Of a stretch of DNA of 64,000 nt, positions 17,743-25,745 are shown one piece after another. The stretch comes from CATOSK01 sp034423195. GTDB taxonomy: Bacteria; Chloroflexota; Dehalococcoidia; Lucifugimonadales; UBA3495. A program made the position numbers and the translations under genes. The notes below the pieces were generated by a model that saw only the letters and a program-made list of their open reading frames with translations, searched no databases and was not told where the DNA came from. Where the stretch lies: NCBI GenBank assembly GCA_034423195.1, contig DAOUIZ010000031.1:1-64000 (forward strand), read 5' to 3'. How positions within the stretch are numbered: position 1 is the stretch's first letter; every line of letters starts with the position of its first letter.

Positions 17743-17771
17743 TTGACGCCTCTCCGGGGCCAACCTAGAAT
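17743..17771 (+). promoter_or_regulatory. Sigma-70 promoter of ruvB
   Basis: TTGACG (17743-17748), a 17-base spacer and TAGAAT (17766-17771). Its position over two possible in-frame starts (17743 and 17770) argues for translation from ATG 17836. Confidence 0.65.
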
Positions 17772-17835
17772 GAAATCCACCCCCGGCCTTCGGAATGTCC
17801 TTCCCGTCATCCTCCCGAAAGGCGGCATATCCCGG

Positions 17836-18933
17836 ATGGTTTCCCAGCCCGACGGCCCGCCCGTCGAAATCCCCGGCTCCGAGAAGCGGCGCAACGGTCC
17901 CGGACGGATAATTTCCGGGGATTCCCAGCCGGGCGACGTCAACCTCGACATTTCCCTCCGTCCCCGCGAGTTGGACGACTTTGTCGGCCAGGACCAGGTC
18001 AAGGACAACCTCCGCATCGGAATCCAGGCGGCCAAGCTCCGCGGCGAAGCCCTCGACCACGTCATCGTCTACGGCCCTCCCGGGCTGGGCAAGACGACCC
18101 TCGCCCACATCATCGCCAACGAGCTGGGGGTCAACATCAGGGTCACCTCCGGCCCCGCCATCGAACGGGCCGGAGACATGGCCGCCATTCTCACCGGACT
18201 CCAGCCCGGTGACCTTCTCTTCATCGACGAGATTCATCGCCTCAACCGCGCCGTCGAAGAGGTCCTTTACTCCGCTATGGAGGACTTCTTCCTCTCCTGG
18301 ATGGTGGGCAAGGGACTCGCCGCCCGCAGCATCAACCTCCGCATCAGTCCCTTCACCCTCGTCGGAGCCACCACCCGCTTCTCCCTCATCAGCGCCCCCA
18401 TGCGCGACCGCTTCGGCTCGGTTTTCCGCCTCGACTACTACAACCAGCCGGAGATGGAGGTCGTGACCCGCCGTTCCGCTGCCATCCTGGAGTTCGACGT
18501 CGAGGAGGAAGGGGTCTCGGAAATCGCCTCCCGCGCCCGCGGCACGCCCCGCATCGCCAACCGCCTCCTGAAACGCTCCCGGGACTACGCCCTCGTCGAG
18601 GCCGACAATCGGCTCACCGGGAAGGTGGCCCGCGCCGCGCTGGACCTTCTGCGGGTGGACCGCCTGGGATTGGACGAGTCGGACCATCGCCTCCTCGCCA
18701 GCATCATCGACAAGTTCGACGGCGGGCCCGTCGGACTGGATACCCTGTCGTCCTCCCTCAGCGAAGACTCGGACACTGTCATGGAGGTCTGGGAACCCTA
18801 CCTCCTCCAGCTCGGCTTTCTCCAGAGGACCGGACGCGGCCGCGTCGCCACGCGCCTTGCCTACGAATACATGGGCCGCACCCTCCCCGTTCTGGAAGCT
18901 CGCCCGGACCAGGGCCGCTTCGCCGGACTGTAA
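17836..18933 (+). CDS. ruvB: Holliday junction branch-migration helicase RuvB
   Basis: RuvB is the hexameric AAA+ motor that drives branch migration together with RuvA. From ATG 17836 the protein has 365 residues, slightly above the norm. The sequence shows RPRELDDFVGQDQVKDNL, Walker A GPPGLGKTT near residue 80, Walker B LLFIDEIHRLN near 128, sensor 1 LVGATTRFSLI, the arginine-finger region SAPMRDRFGSVFRL and a C-terminal winged helix (TGRGRVATRLAYEYMG). RuvA and RuvC are not in the window. It is divergent from recG, so two branch-migration enzymes share one intergenic region. Confidence 0.95.
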   Translation: MVSQPDGPPVEIPGSEKRRNGPGRIISGDSQPGDVNLDISLRPRELDDFVGQDQVKDNLRIGIQAAKLRGEALDHVIVYGPPGLGKTTLAHIIANELGVNIRVTSGPAIERAGDMAAILTGLQPGDLLFIDEIHRLNRAVEEVLYSAMEDFFLSWMVGKGLAARSINLRISPFTLVGATTRFSLISAPMRDRFGSVFRLDYYNQPEMEVVTRRSAAILEFDVEEEGVSEIASRARGTPRIANRLLKRSRDYALVEADNRLTGKVARAALDLLRVDRLGLDESDHRLLASIIDKFDGGPVGLDTLSSSLSEDSDTVMEVWEPYLLQLGFLQRTGRGRVATRLAYEYMGRTLPVLEARPDQGRFAGL

Positions 18934-18958
18934 TCCATCGGCCTTGTACGCCCCGGCC

Positions 18959-18987
18959 TTTACGCTGTTCCGCCTAAAGGTTAGTAT
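18959..18987 (+). promoter_or_regulatory. Promoter of the NIPSNAP gene
   Basis: TTTACG (18959-18964), a 17-base spacer and TAGTAT (18982-18987), about 57 bases before the ATG at 19044. Confidence 0.45.
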
Positions 18988-19043
18988 GGCCGGGCCCACC
19001 TCGGGAAACGCCGACTGGGCATCCCCATACCCAAGGAGACACC

Positions 19044-19367
19044 ATGATCTACGAGCTTCGCATCTACGAGACCATCCCGGGACGGCTTCCAGCTCTCAAC
19101 GACCGCTTCGCCAACCACACCGTCGGCTTCTTCCAGCGCCACGGCATCCATGTCGTCGGGTTCTGGACCGAGGACATCGGCACCAGCAACCAGTTGGTCT
19201 ACATGCTCGGCTTCGACAGCCTGGCCGACCGGGAACAGAAATGGGCCGCCTTCCAGGCCGACCCCGACTGGAACCGCGTCCGGGCCGAGTCTGAGGTGGA
19301 CGGCCCCATCAACGCCCGCGTGCGGAATGTCATCCTCCGCCCGACCAACTACTCCCCCATGCAGTAG
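19044..19367 (+). CDS. NIPSNAP family protein
   Basis: A 107-residue protein with the full NIPSNAP pattern: MIYELRIYETIPGRLPALNDRF at the start, then VGFWTEDIGTSNQLVYML and the ADREQKWAAFQADPDW stretch. These small ferredoxin-like proteins of the dimeric alpha-beta barrel class have no settled biochemical role in bacteria; some may sense or bind small ligands. An AAGGAG ribosome site precedes the ATG. It has its own promoter and lies between ruvB and the F420 genes without evident operon links. Confidence 0.85.
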   Translation: MIYELRIYETIPGRLPALNDRFANHTVGFFQRHGIHVVGFWTEDIGTSNQLVYMLGFDSLADREQKWAAFQADPDWNRVRAESEVDGPINARVRNVILRPTNYSPMQ

Positions 19368-19429
19368 CGCCCTTCCGTGCCGTCTGCGGCAGCGGAAGCC
19401 CTGCGGCCAGTCTCTCACCCGCTCCGTGA

Positions 19430-19458
19430 TTGAACGCAGCGGGCAAGGGGAATAGAAT
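19430..19458 (+). promoter_or_regulatory. Sigma-70 promoter of the F420 operon
   Basis: TTGAAC (19430-19435), a 17-base spacer and TAGAAT (19453-19458), about 75 bases before the TTG start of cofG. Confidence 0.6.
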
Positions 19459-19534
19459 AACCCCACTTCAGGAGGCCCATGGCTCCCTTTAACCCTGTTT
19501 GCCTCTGAGCAGGAATCGCCCAAGGAATCATTAG

Positions 19535-20782
19535 TTGAACACCAGGCTTGCCATATTGCATTCCCCCGCATCTTCCCTTCAGGCGGAAGACCAGGGTATC
19601 GCCGGCGTGCTGGGCCGCGCCGCCCGCGGCTCTCGGCTGTCGCCGGATGACGCCCTTGCCCTCGTCGGTGCCGGCCCGTCGGCCGCTGCCGAAATGGCCG
19701 CCGTCGCGTCCGGCCTGCGCGACCGTGGCCGTGGCAAGGTGGTGAGCTTTTCCCCCAAGGTGTTCATTCCTCTCACCCGCCTATGCCGCGATTTTTGCGG
19801 ATACTGCACCTTCCGCCAGAACCCCGGTTCCGCTGCGGAACTCTACATGACCCCCGAGGAGGTCTTGGGAGTGGCCCGGTCCGGCGAGAAGCTCGGCTGC
19901 ACCGAGGCCTTGTTCACTCTCGGAGAGCGTCCCGAGCAGCGCTACCCGGCAGCGGCGGAGTGGCTCCGGCAGCGGGGCTACAACACCACCCTGGACTATC
20001 TGTCGGATATGTGCCGCCTGGTTCTGGAAGAGACCTCGCTGATGCCCCATGCCAACCCCGGCACTATGAGCCGCCGCGAGATGGCCCGCCTGCAGCCCTT
20101 CAACCCGTCGATGGGCCTGATGCTGGAAAGCGTCAGTCCCCGCTTGTACGAGGAGGGCGGCCCTCACGAGTTCGCGCCCAGCAAGCGTCCGCGCGTCCGC
20201 CTCCGCACCACCGAGATCGCCGGCGAGTTGGGCATACCCTTCACCAGCGGAATCCTCATCGGCATCGGCGAGACCCGCCGGGAGCGCATCGAAGCCCTCC
20301 TCGCGATCCGGGAACTCCACGAGGCCTACGTCCATGTCCAGGAGGTCATAGTCCAGAACTTCCGCGCCAAGCCCGGCACCCCTATGGGCGGGGAACCCGA
20401 TGCCGAGTCCCTCGAATTGCTCTGGACCGTCGCCGCTGCCCGCCTGGTTCTCGGGCCCCATGCCAACGTCCAGGTGCCGCCCAACCTCAGCGCATCCGAT
20501 TATGACCTTTACCTGGATGCCGGGATCAACGACTGGGGTGGCGTTTCCCCGCTGACCATCGACTACGTTAATCCCGAGGCTCCCTGGCCCCTGCTGGCCG
20601 AGTTGCGCGTCCGCACCCTGTCCCGCGGCTTCGAGCTGCGGCCCCGCCTGCCGGTCTATCCCGAGTATTTCCTCGGCACCGGCGAGTACCTTTCCGAGTC
20701 CTTGCGCTCCCGGGCGCTGGATCTGACCGACGAATCGGGATACGTTAAAGGGGGAATTGAACGCTATGCCGGATCAAACTGA
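19535..20782 (+). CDS. cofG: FO synthase subunit 1 (7,8-didemethyl-8-hydroxy-5-deazariboflavin synthase)
   Basis: CofG is a radical SAM enzyme that with CofH forms FO, the deazaflavin chromophore of coenzyme F420. In this 415-residue protein the 4Fe-4S ligands are Cys84, Cys88 and Cys91 (CRDFCGYC). SGILIGIGETRRERIEAL and VQEVIVQNFRAKPGTPM are typical of CofG, as is NDWGGVSPLTIDYVNPE near the end. The start is TTG 19535 with AAGGAA eight or so bases upstream; no ATG fits. It overlaps cofH by 17 bases and leads the gene run cofG-cofH-cofD-cofC. Confidence 0.95.
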   Translation: MNTRLAILHSPASSLQAEDQGIAGVLGRAARGSRLSPDDALALVGAGPSAAAEMAAVASGLRDRGRGKVVSFSPKVFIPLTRLCRDFCGYCTFRQNPGSAAELYMTPEEVLGVARSGEKLGCTEALFTLGERPEQRYPAAAEWLRQRGYNTTLDYLSDMCRLVLEETSLMPHANPGTMSRREMARLQPFNPSMGLMLESVSPRLYEEGGPHEFAPSKRPRVRLRTTEIAGELGIPFTSGILIGIGETRRERIEALLAIRELHEAYVHVQEVIVQNFRAKPGTPMGGEPDAESLELLWTVAAARLVLGPHANVQVPPNLSASDYDLYLDAGINDWGGVSPLTIDYVNPEAPWPLLAELRVRTLSRGFELRPRLPVYPEYFLGTGEYLSESLRSRALDLTDESGYVKGGIERYAGSN

Positions 20783-22115
20783 TGGGACCCCGGACATCCG
20801 GTCCCTCGAGTCCCTCATCGGGACCCTTCAGCCCACCGTCGCCGGCGTCTTGGATCGGGCCCTCGCCGGCGAGGACATCACTGTCGATGAAGCGGTGGCC
20901 CTCTTCGACGCCACCGGCCCCGAGTTCAACGCCCTCGGAATGGTCGCCGACGAGCTCCGCCGCCGGACGGTGGGGGACATCGTTACCTACGTTGTCAACC
21001 GGAACATCAACTTCACCAACGTCTGCATCAAGCGGTGCGGTTTCTGCGCCTTCAGCCGCGATTACCGCGAGGAGGAAGGGTATTTCCTGCCCGTCAGCGA
21101 AATCATCCGCCGCGCCGGGGAAGCCCGCGACTACGGAGCCACCGAGGTCTGCATCCAGGCCGGTCTCCCTCCCCAGATGGAGGGCGACCTCTACATCCAG
21201 CTTTGCCGCGCCATCAAGGAAGACCTGCCCGACATGCACATCCACGGGTTCTCGCCCGAGGAGGTGCTCTACGGTTCCATCCGCTCCCAGTGCACCATCC
21301 GCGAGTACCTGCAGGGCTTGAAGGATGCTGGCGTCGGCAGCCTCCCCGGGACATCTGCCGAAGTGCTGGACCAGGAACTGCGCGACCTCATCTCCCCCGG
21401 CCGCATCTCCGTCCAGCAGTGGGTTGAAGTGATTACCACCGCCCACGACCTCGGCATCCCCACCACCTCAACCGTCATGTTCGGCCATGTCGAGACCAAC
21501 CAGCAGATCGCCCGCCACATCGCCTTGCTGCGCGACATCCAGAAGGAAACCGGCGGGTTCACCGAGTTCGTCCCCCTCAGCTTCGTCAACTCCGAAGCCC
21601 CCATGTTCCTCAAGGGCCTTGTCGAAAACGTGCGCTCCGGCCCCACCGGCATGGACGTTATCAAGGTCCACGCCGTCGCCCGTATCATGCTCAACAACTG
21701 GATCCCCAACATCCAGGCTTCCTGGGTCAAGGAGGGAAGCCGGATGTCCCAACTCCTCCTTACCACCGGCGTCAACGACCTGGGGGGCACCCTCATCAAC
21801 GAGAGCATCTCCACCGCCGCCGGTGCCCAGCACGGCCAGCTCATGCGCCCCTCCGAGTTCCGACAGATGATCCGCCAGGCGGGACGGGTTCCAGCGGAGC
21901 GTTACACCGGCTACGATCTCAAACGGGTCTTCAACGACACCGACGAGGAACTCGATCCCCTGGACCTTGTCGGCGACAACGTCGAGGAGATCTTCGGTTC
22001 CTACAACCGCCTCGTCAGGATGGAAGGCTACCGTTTCGAGCACCCCCGCAGGGTTTCCAATGCCGGGGTCTCAAATGCCGGGGCTTCCAACTCCGGCTCC
22101 CAGGCCCGTCCCTGA
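20766..22115 (+). CDS. cofH: FO synthase subunit 2 (tyrosine-cleaving radical SAM)
   Basis: CofH generates the tyrosine-derived 4-hydroxybenzyl fragment and couples it to 5-amino-6-ribitylamino-uracil, the step before CofG. It has 449 residues with radical SAM cysteines Cys87, Cys91 and Cys94 (CIKRCGFC), the VNRNINFTNVC lead-in, and HIHGFSPEEV and TSAEVLDQELRDLISPGRI. The start is ATG 20766 inside the cofG end, with an AAAGGGGG site upstream. The C-terminus carries a short Ser-Asn-Ala-Gly repeat absent from the conserved core. Confidence 0.95.
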   Translation: MPDQTDGTPDIRSLESLIGTLQPTVAGVLDRALAGEDITVDEAVALFDATGPEFNALGMVADELRRRTVGDIVTYVVNRNINFTNVCIKRCGFCAFSRDYREEEGYFLPVSEIIRRAGEARDYGATEVCIQAGLPPQMEGDLYIQLCRAIKEDLPDMHIHGFSPEEVLYGSIRSQCTIREYLQGLKDAGVGSLPGTSAEVLDQELRDLISPGRISVQQWVEVITTAHDLGIPTTSTVMFGHVETNQQIARHIALLRDIQKETGGFTEFVPLSFVNSEAPMFLKGLVENVRSGPTGMDVIKVHAVARIMLNNWIPNIQASWVKEGSRMSQLLLTTGVNDLGGTLINESISTAAGAQHGQLMRPSEFRQMIRQAGRVPAERYTGYDLKRVFNDTDEELDPLDLVGDNVEEIFGSYNRLVRMEGYRFEHPRRVSNAGVSNAGASNSGSQARP

Positions 22116-22131
22116 CCGGCGGCGCGCTTCC

Positions 22132-23076
22132 GTGGCACCCGGCAAAGTGCTGGCCTTGGCCGGCGGCGTGGGTGGAGCCAAGCTGGCCCTCGGATTGTCC
22201 CGGCTCCTCTCTCCCGGTGAGCTGTCCATCGTGGTCAACACCGGCGACGACGAGACCTTCCACGGTCTCCACGTCTCCCCCGACCTCGACACCATGACCT
22301 ACACCCTCGCCGGACTCGTCAACCCGGAAACCGGCTGGGGCTTGGCCGGGGACACCTTTCACGCTCTGGAGATGCTCCGAGTCTTCGGCATGGAGACCTG
22401 GTTCAACCTCGGCGACCGCGACCTGGCGACCCACATCCGCCGCACCCAGCTACTTGCCCAGGGATGGTCCTTATCCCGGGTCACCCTGGAATTGTGCTCC
22501 CGCCTCGGCGTGGAGACTCCCGTTATCCCCATGAGCGACCAGCCCGTCCGCACCGTCCTGCATACCGGGGAAGGGGACCTGCCCATGCAGGACTACTTTG
22601 TCCGGCTGCGGGCTGGCCCGTCCGTAACCGACATATCCTATGTCGGCTCCGACTCCGCCCTTCCCTCCCCCGGCTTCCGGGCCGCCTTGGACGAAGCTGG
22701 CATGATCGTCTTCTGTCCCTCCAACCCCTGCCTCAGCGTATTCCCCATCCTGGCAATCCCCGGGGTCCGGGAATCCCTGGAATCTGCCGGACAACGGGCC
22801 TTGCGCGTCGCCGTCAGCCCCATCGTCGGGGGCGATGCGGTCCGCGGGCCCGCTGGCAAGATTATGGCCGAGCTCGGCCATGAAGTGTCCTGCGTCGGCG
22901 TGGCCCGGGCCTACCGCGGGATAGTGGACGTCCTGTTCCTCGATGAGCAGGACGCGGAATTGGCCCCCCGGATTCGCGAGTTGGGAATGGAACCCGTCGT
23001 GGCCCCTATCATCATGCACGACGAAACGGATAAAATACGTCTGGCCCGGCGCATCCTCGACCTGAACGGCGGCTGA
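22132..23076 (+). CDS. cofD: 2-phospho-L-lactate (or phosphoenolpyruvate) transferase CofD/FbiA
   Basis: CofD transfers an activated phospho-acid to FO, giving F420-0 or its dehydro form. The 314-residue sequence has the N-terminal glycine loop ALAGGVGGAKLALGLS, the conserved NTGDDETFHGLHVSPDLDT, and FCPSNPCLSVFPIL and SPIVGGDAVRGPAGKIM. GTG 22132, 17 bases after cofH, is the chosen start because homologues begin just before the glycine loop; ATG 22075 is an alternative that would overlap cofH by 41 bases. Whether the natural donor is 2-phospholactate, PEP or 3-phosphoglycerate cannot be told from sequence alone. Confidence 0.92.
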   Translation: MAPGKVLALAGGVGGAKLALGLSRLLSPGELSIVVNTGDDETFHGLHVSPDLDTMTYTLAGLVNPETGWGLAGDTFHALEMLRVFGMETWFNLGDRDLATHIRRTQLLAQGWSLSRVTLELCSRLGVETPVIPMSDQPVRTVLHTGEGDLPMQDYFVRLRAGPSVTDISYVGSDSALPSPGFRAALDEAGMIVFCPSNPCLSVFPILAIPGVRESLESAGQRALRVAVSPIVGGDAVRGPAGKIMAELGHEVSCVGVARAYRGIVDVLFLDEQDAELAPRIRELGMEPVVAPIIMHDETDKIRLARRILDLNGG

Positions 23077-23079
23077 ACC

Positions 23080-23730
23080 ATGACCGACGCCCCATCCACC
23101 ATTCCCATAATCCCCATGAAGCCCCTTTCCGAGGGCAAGTCCCGCTTGGCTACCGAGATGACCCGGGAGCAGCGGGCCGAGTTGGTCGTTGGAATGCTCC
23201 GGCGGGTTATCGGTGCCATCCGCAGCGCCGATATCGGGCTGTTCTGGGTCGTCGGCGGCGATGACCGGGTCATGCACCTCACCCGCAACTCCGACGGCGT
23301 CTGGTTCGAGGAATTGGGCCGTGACCTCAACGACACCGTCACCCGGGGCTTCGAGCGGGCCTTCAACGACGGACACTCCGCCCTTTATCTCCCCGGGGAC
23401 CTCCCCTTCATCAAGCCCAGCGATGTCATCGGCCTGCTTCGTTCCTCCGAGCGGGGCAACAACATCACCCTGGCCCCCGCCCGGCGCGACGGCGGCACCA
23501 ACGGAATCGTCGTGCCCCACGGTATCCCCTTCCTCCCCCAGTTGGGTCGGCGCAGTTTCGCCCGCCACCTTGCCCAGGCTGCCTCCGGGGGAATCTCCGT
23601 CGCCATCAGTTACAGCCAGGGACTCGGGTTCGACCTCGACACCATCGACGACCTGGAGTCCTATGAGCACATGGAGCCCGGCCTGCTCCGGCGTCTAGTC
23701 CCCCAGTGGGACAGCCTCGCCCACCGCTAA
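23080..23730 (+). CDS. cofC: 2-phospho-L-lactate guanylyltransferase family CofC/FbiD
   Basis: CofC/FbiD links GTP to 2-phospholactate (or PEP) to form the substrate of CofD. The 216-residue protein begins with PIIPMKPLSEGKSRLATEM, the nucleotide-binding loop of the family, and has LYLPGDLPFIKPSDV with the metal-binding aspartate and the later GLGFDLDTIDDLESYE. It starts three bases after cofD ends, so it is translationally linked. With cofG, cofH and cofD the FO-to-F420-0 route is complete; the gamma-glutamyl ligase (cofE/fbiB) is not in this window. Confidence 0.92.
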   Translation: MTDAPSTIPIIPMKPLSEGKSRLATEMTREQRAELVVGMLRRVIGAIRSADIGLFWVVGGDDRVMHLTRNSDGVWFEELGRDLNDTVTRGFERAFNDGHSALYLPGDLPFIKPSDVIGLLRSSERGNNITLAPARRDGGTNGIVVPHGIPFLPQLGRRSFARHLAQAASGGISVAISYSQGLGFDLDTIDDLESYEHMEPGLLRRLVPQWDSLAHR

Positions 23731-23778
23731 GCCCGCCCCAAATCCCCTATATTCCGCCGCACCCAACCGTGACCGACT

Positions 23779-24747
23779 ATGCCTGAAATTCTGCCCAAGC
23801 TCGGTATACTCCTGCCCACCCGCGGCCTGCTGCTCCGGGACGAAGCCCCCTCCGACGCAGAGTTGGTCCTGCGCATGGCCCGGGCCGTCGAGGATGCCGG
23901 GCTGGACTCCGTGTGGGTCGGCGACAGCCTCACCGCCAAGCCCCGCCTGGAACCCCTGGCAACTCTGGCCGCCATCGCCGCCCGCACCGGCCGCGTCCGT
24001 CTCGGGACCGCCGTGCTGCTCATGGCCCTGCGCCATCCCCTTCTCTTGGCCCAGACCCTCGGAACCGTGGACCTCATTTCCGGTGGCCGCGTCATCATCG
24101 CCTCCGGGGCCGGCGGCGCTTTCAACGAAGAACAGCAGCAGGAATGGCGCAGCGTCGGAGTGGATTCTTCCCGCCGGGCCGGCCGCCTCGTGGAAATGGC
24201 CCGCATCGTCAAGGGTTTGACTTCCGGCGAGACTGTTTCCTTGGCTGGCCGCCACTTCGACCTGGAGCCCACCGCCATGCTCCCCCGCTCGCCCCGGCCT
24301 GGCGGAGTGCCCCTGCTGCTGGCCTGCCACGGCCGGTCGCAGGTTCGGCAGCGTCAAATCCGTCGGGCCGCCCGCTGGGGAGACGGTGTCATGTCCATCT
24401 CCGACACCCCGGATGAATACGCCGGCATGGTTGCCGACTTCCGGGCCCTCGCCGCCGACCTCGGACGTGACACCGCGTCCCTCGAAGCCGCCATGTATCT
24501 GACCGTGAACCTCGACCCGGACCATGCCCGGGCGGAAGCCGAGGCCGAGGAATGGCTGCTCGGCTACTACGGTGCCAACATCTGGGGGACCCGCTGGGGC
24601 CCCTTCGGCGGAGCGGAGCCCGTCCGGGACCGCATCGCAGAATACGCCGAGGCCGGAGCCCAGACCGTCATCGTCCGTTTCGCCTCTTTCCAGCCCGAAC
24701 GCCAGCTCGACGCCTTTCTGGAGCACGTAGCTCCCGCCTTCCAGTAA
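23779..24747 (+). CDS. Luciferase-like (LLM class) oxidoreductase, probably F420-dependent
   Basis: A 322-residue TIM-barrel protein of the bacterial luciferase family. It shows KLGILLPTRGLLLRDE, DAGLDSVWVGDSL, GTAVLLMALRHPLLLAQTLGT and SGGRVIIASGAGG, which line the flavin or deazaflavin pocket in this family. Family members use either FMNH2 or F420; its place 48 bases after cofC makes F420 more likely but does not prove it. Substrate unknown. There is no strong ribosome site, and it may be read as the last gene of the cof transcript. Confidence 0.82.
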   Translation: MPEILPKLGILLPTRGLLLRDEAPSDAELVLRMARAVEDAGLDSVWVGDSLTAKPRLEPLATLAAIAARTGRVRLGTAVLLMALRHPLLLAQTLGTVDLISGGRVIIASGAGGAFNEEQQQEWRSVGVDSSRRAGRLVEMARIVKGLTSGETVSLAGRHFDLEPTAMLPRSPRPGGVPLLLACHGRSQVRQRQIRRAARWGDGVMSISDTPDEYAGMVADFRALAADLGRDTASLEAAMYLTVNLDPDHARAEAEAEEWLLGYYGANIWGTRWGPFGGAEPVRDRIAEYAEAGAQTVIVRFASFQPERQLDAFLEHVAPAFQ

Positions 24748-24766
24748 GCTCCCGGTCGCCGCCCTT

Positions 24767-24781
24767 CCAAACCGGGTTTGG
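24767..24781. promoter_or_regulatory. Short inverted repeat, possible operator upstream of fabI
   Basis: CCAAACC and GGTTTGG face each other around one base, 137 bases before the fabI start. A TACAAT at 24882-24887 may be the fabI -10. This could be a regulator site; the evidence is symmetry and position only. Confidence 0.25.
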
Positions 24782-24917
24782 TATCTGGTGAGGCCCGGAA
24801 GGCACAGCCCCGGCTTCTGAAATCCCCCATTGTCATGAGTTCCCGTCGGGCCATCCAACACCCGGTCCGGCAAAACCTTGCTACAATTCCCGAAACCTCA
24901 GGGTGGAGGATGTTCAC

Positions 24918-25691
24918 TTGTACCCAATAGACCTTTCCGGCAAGAACGGAGTCATTCTCGGGGTCGCCAACGACCGCAGCATCGCTTGGGCCATTGCCCA
25001 GGTCCTGGCCGAAGCCGGCGCCCGCCTTGCCTTCACCTACCAGAACGACCGCCTGAAGGACCGCGTCCAGCGGTTGGCCGACACCCTCGATGGCTCCATC
25101 GCCCTCCCCTGCGATGCTTCCGATGACCAGCAGATTATCGACCTGTTCCGGCGGGTGGGCGACTCCTTCGGGGATCTCTCCTTCCTGGTCCACAGCATCG
25201 CTTTCGCGAACCGGGAAGACCTGGCCGGCAGGTTTTCCGACACCGGCCGCGACGGGTTCCGTCTGGCCCTGGAAATCAGTGCCTTCTCCCTGATCCCCCT
25301 CGTCAGGCACGCCGGACCCCTCATGGCCAACGGCGGCAGCGTCATTGCCATGACCTTCCAGGCATCGCAGAAGGTCTATCCGGGATACAACGTAATGGGC
25401 ACCGCCAAGGCCGCCCTGGAACACGAGGTGAGGCAGTTGGCCGCCGAGTGGGGACCGGACAACGTCCGTGTCAACGCCATATCCGCCGGTCCTTTGGATA
25501 CCCTGGCCGCCCGGGGAATCCACGGCTTCCTCGACATGAAGCGCATCCACGCCGAGAAGGCCCCCCTCCAGCGGAACATCACCGCTGACGAGGTGGCCAG
25601 GACCGCTCTCTATCTCTGCAGCGACCTGTCCAGCGGGGTCACCGGCTCCATCATCCCGGTGGACGCCGGCTACCACATAATGGCTGTATAG
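24918..25691 (+). CDS. fabI: Enoyl-ACP reductase (NADH)
   Basis: FabI carries out the last reduction of each fatty-acid elongation round. The 257-residue sequence fits the family. GVANDRSIAWAIAQ is the FabI-type nucleotide loop, and the catalytic Tyr-x6-Lys is in YNVMGTAKAALE. The later NAISAGPLDTLAARGI and VTGSIIPVDAGYHIM are also typical. The start is most likely TTG 24918, seven bases after GGAGGA (24905-24910); GTG 24903 overlaps that site. It ends facing the TPR membrane protein gene. Confidence 0.93.
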   Translation: MYPIDLSGKNGVILGVANDRSIAWAIAQVLAEAGARLAFTYQNDRLKDRVQRLADTLDGSIALPCDASDDQQIIDLFRRVGDSFGDLSFLVHSIAFANREDLAGRFSDTGRDGFRLALEISAFSLIPLVRHAGPLMANGGSVIAMTFQASQKVYPGYNVMGTAKAALEHEVRQLAAEWGPDNVRVNAISAGPLDTLAARGIHGFLDMKRIHAEKAPLQRNITADEVARTALYLCSDLSSGVTGSIIPVDAGYHIMAV

Positions 25692-25745
25692 AGAGCCATC
25701 GCCGCCCCTGCCGGATTCAGGGAAGGGACCCGGTGGGGGGCGTAG

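Noticed and set aside
17743..18933. ruvB starting at TTG 17743 or ATG 17770
   Set aside because: A consensus promoter occupies 17743-17771, and the extra residues are not family-like.
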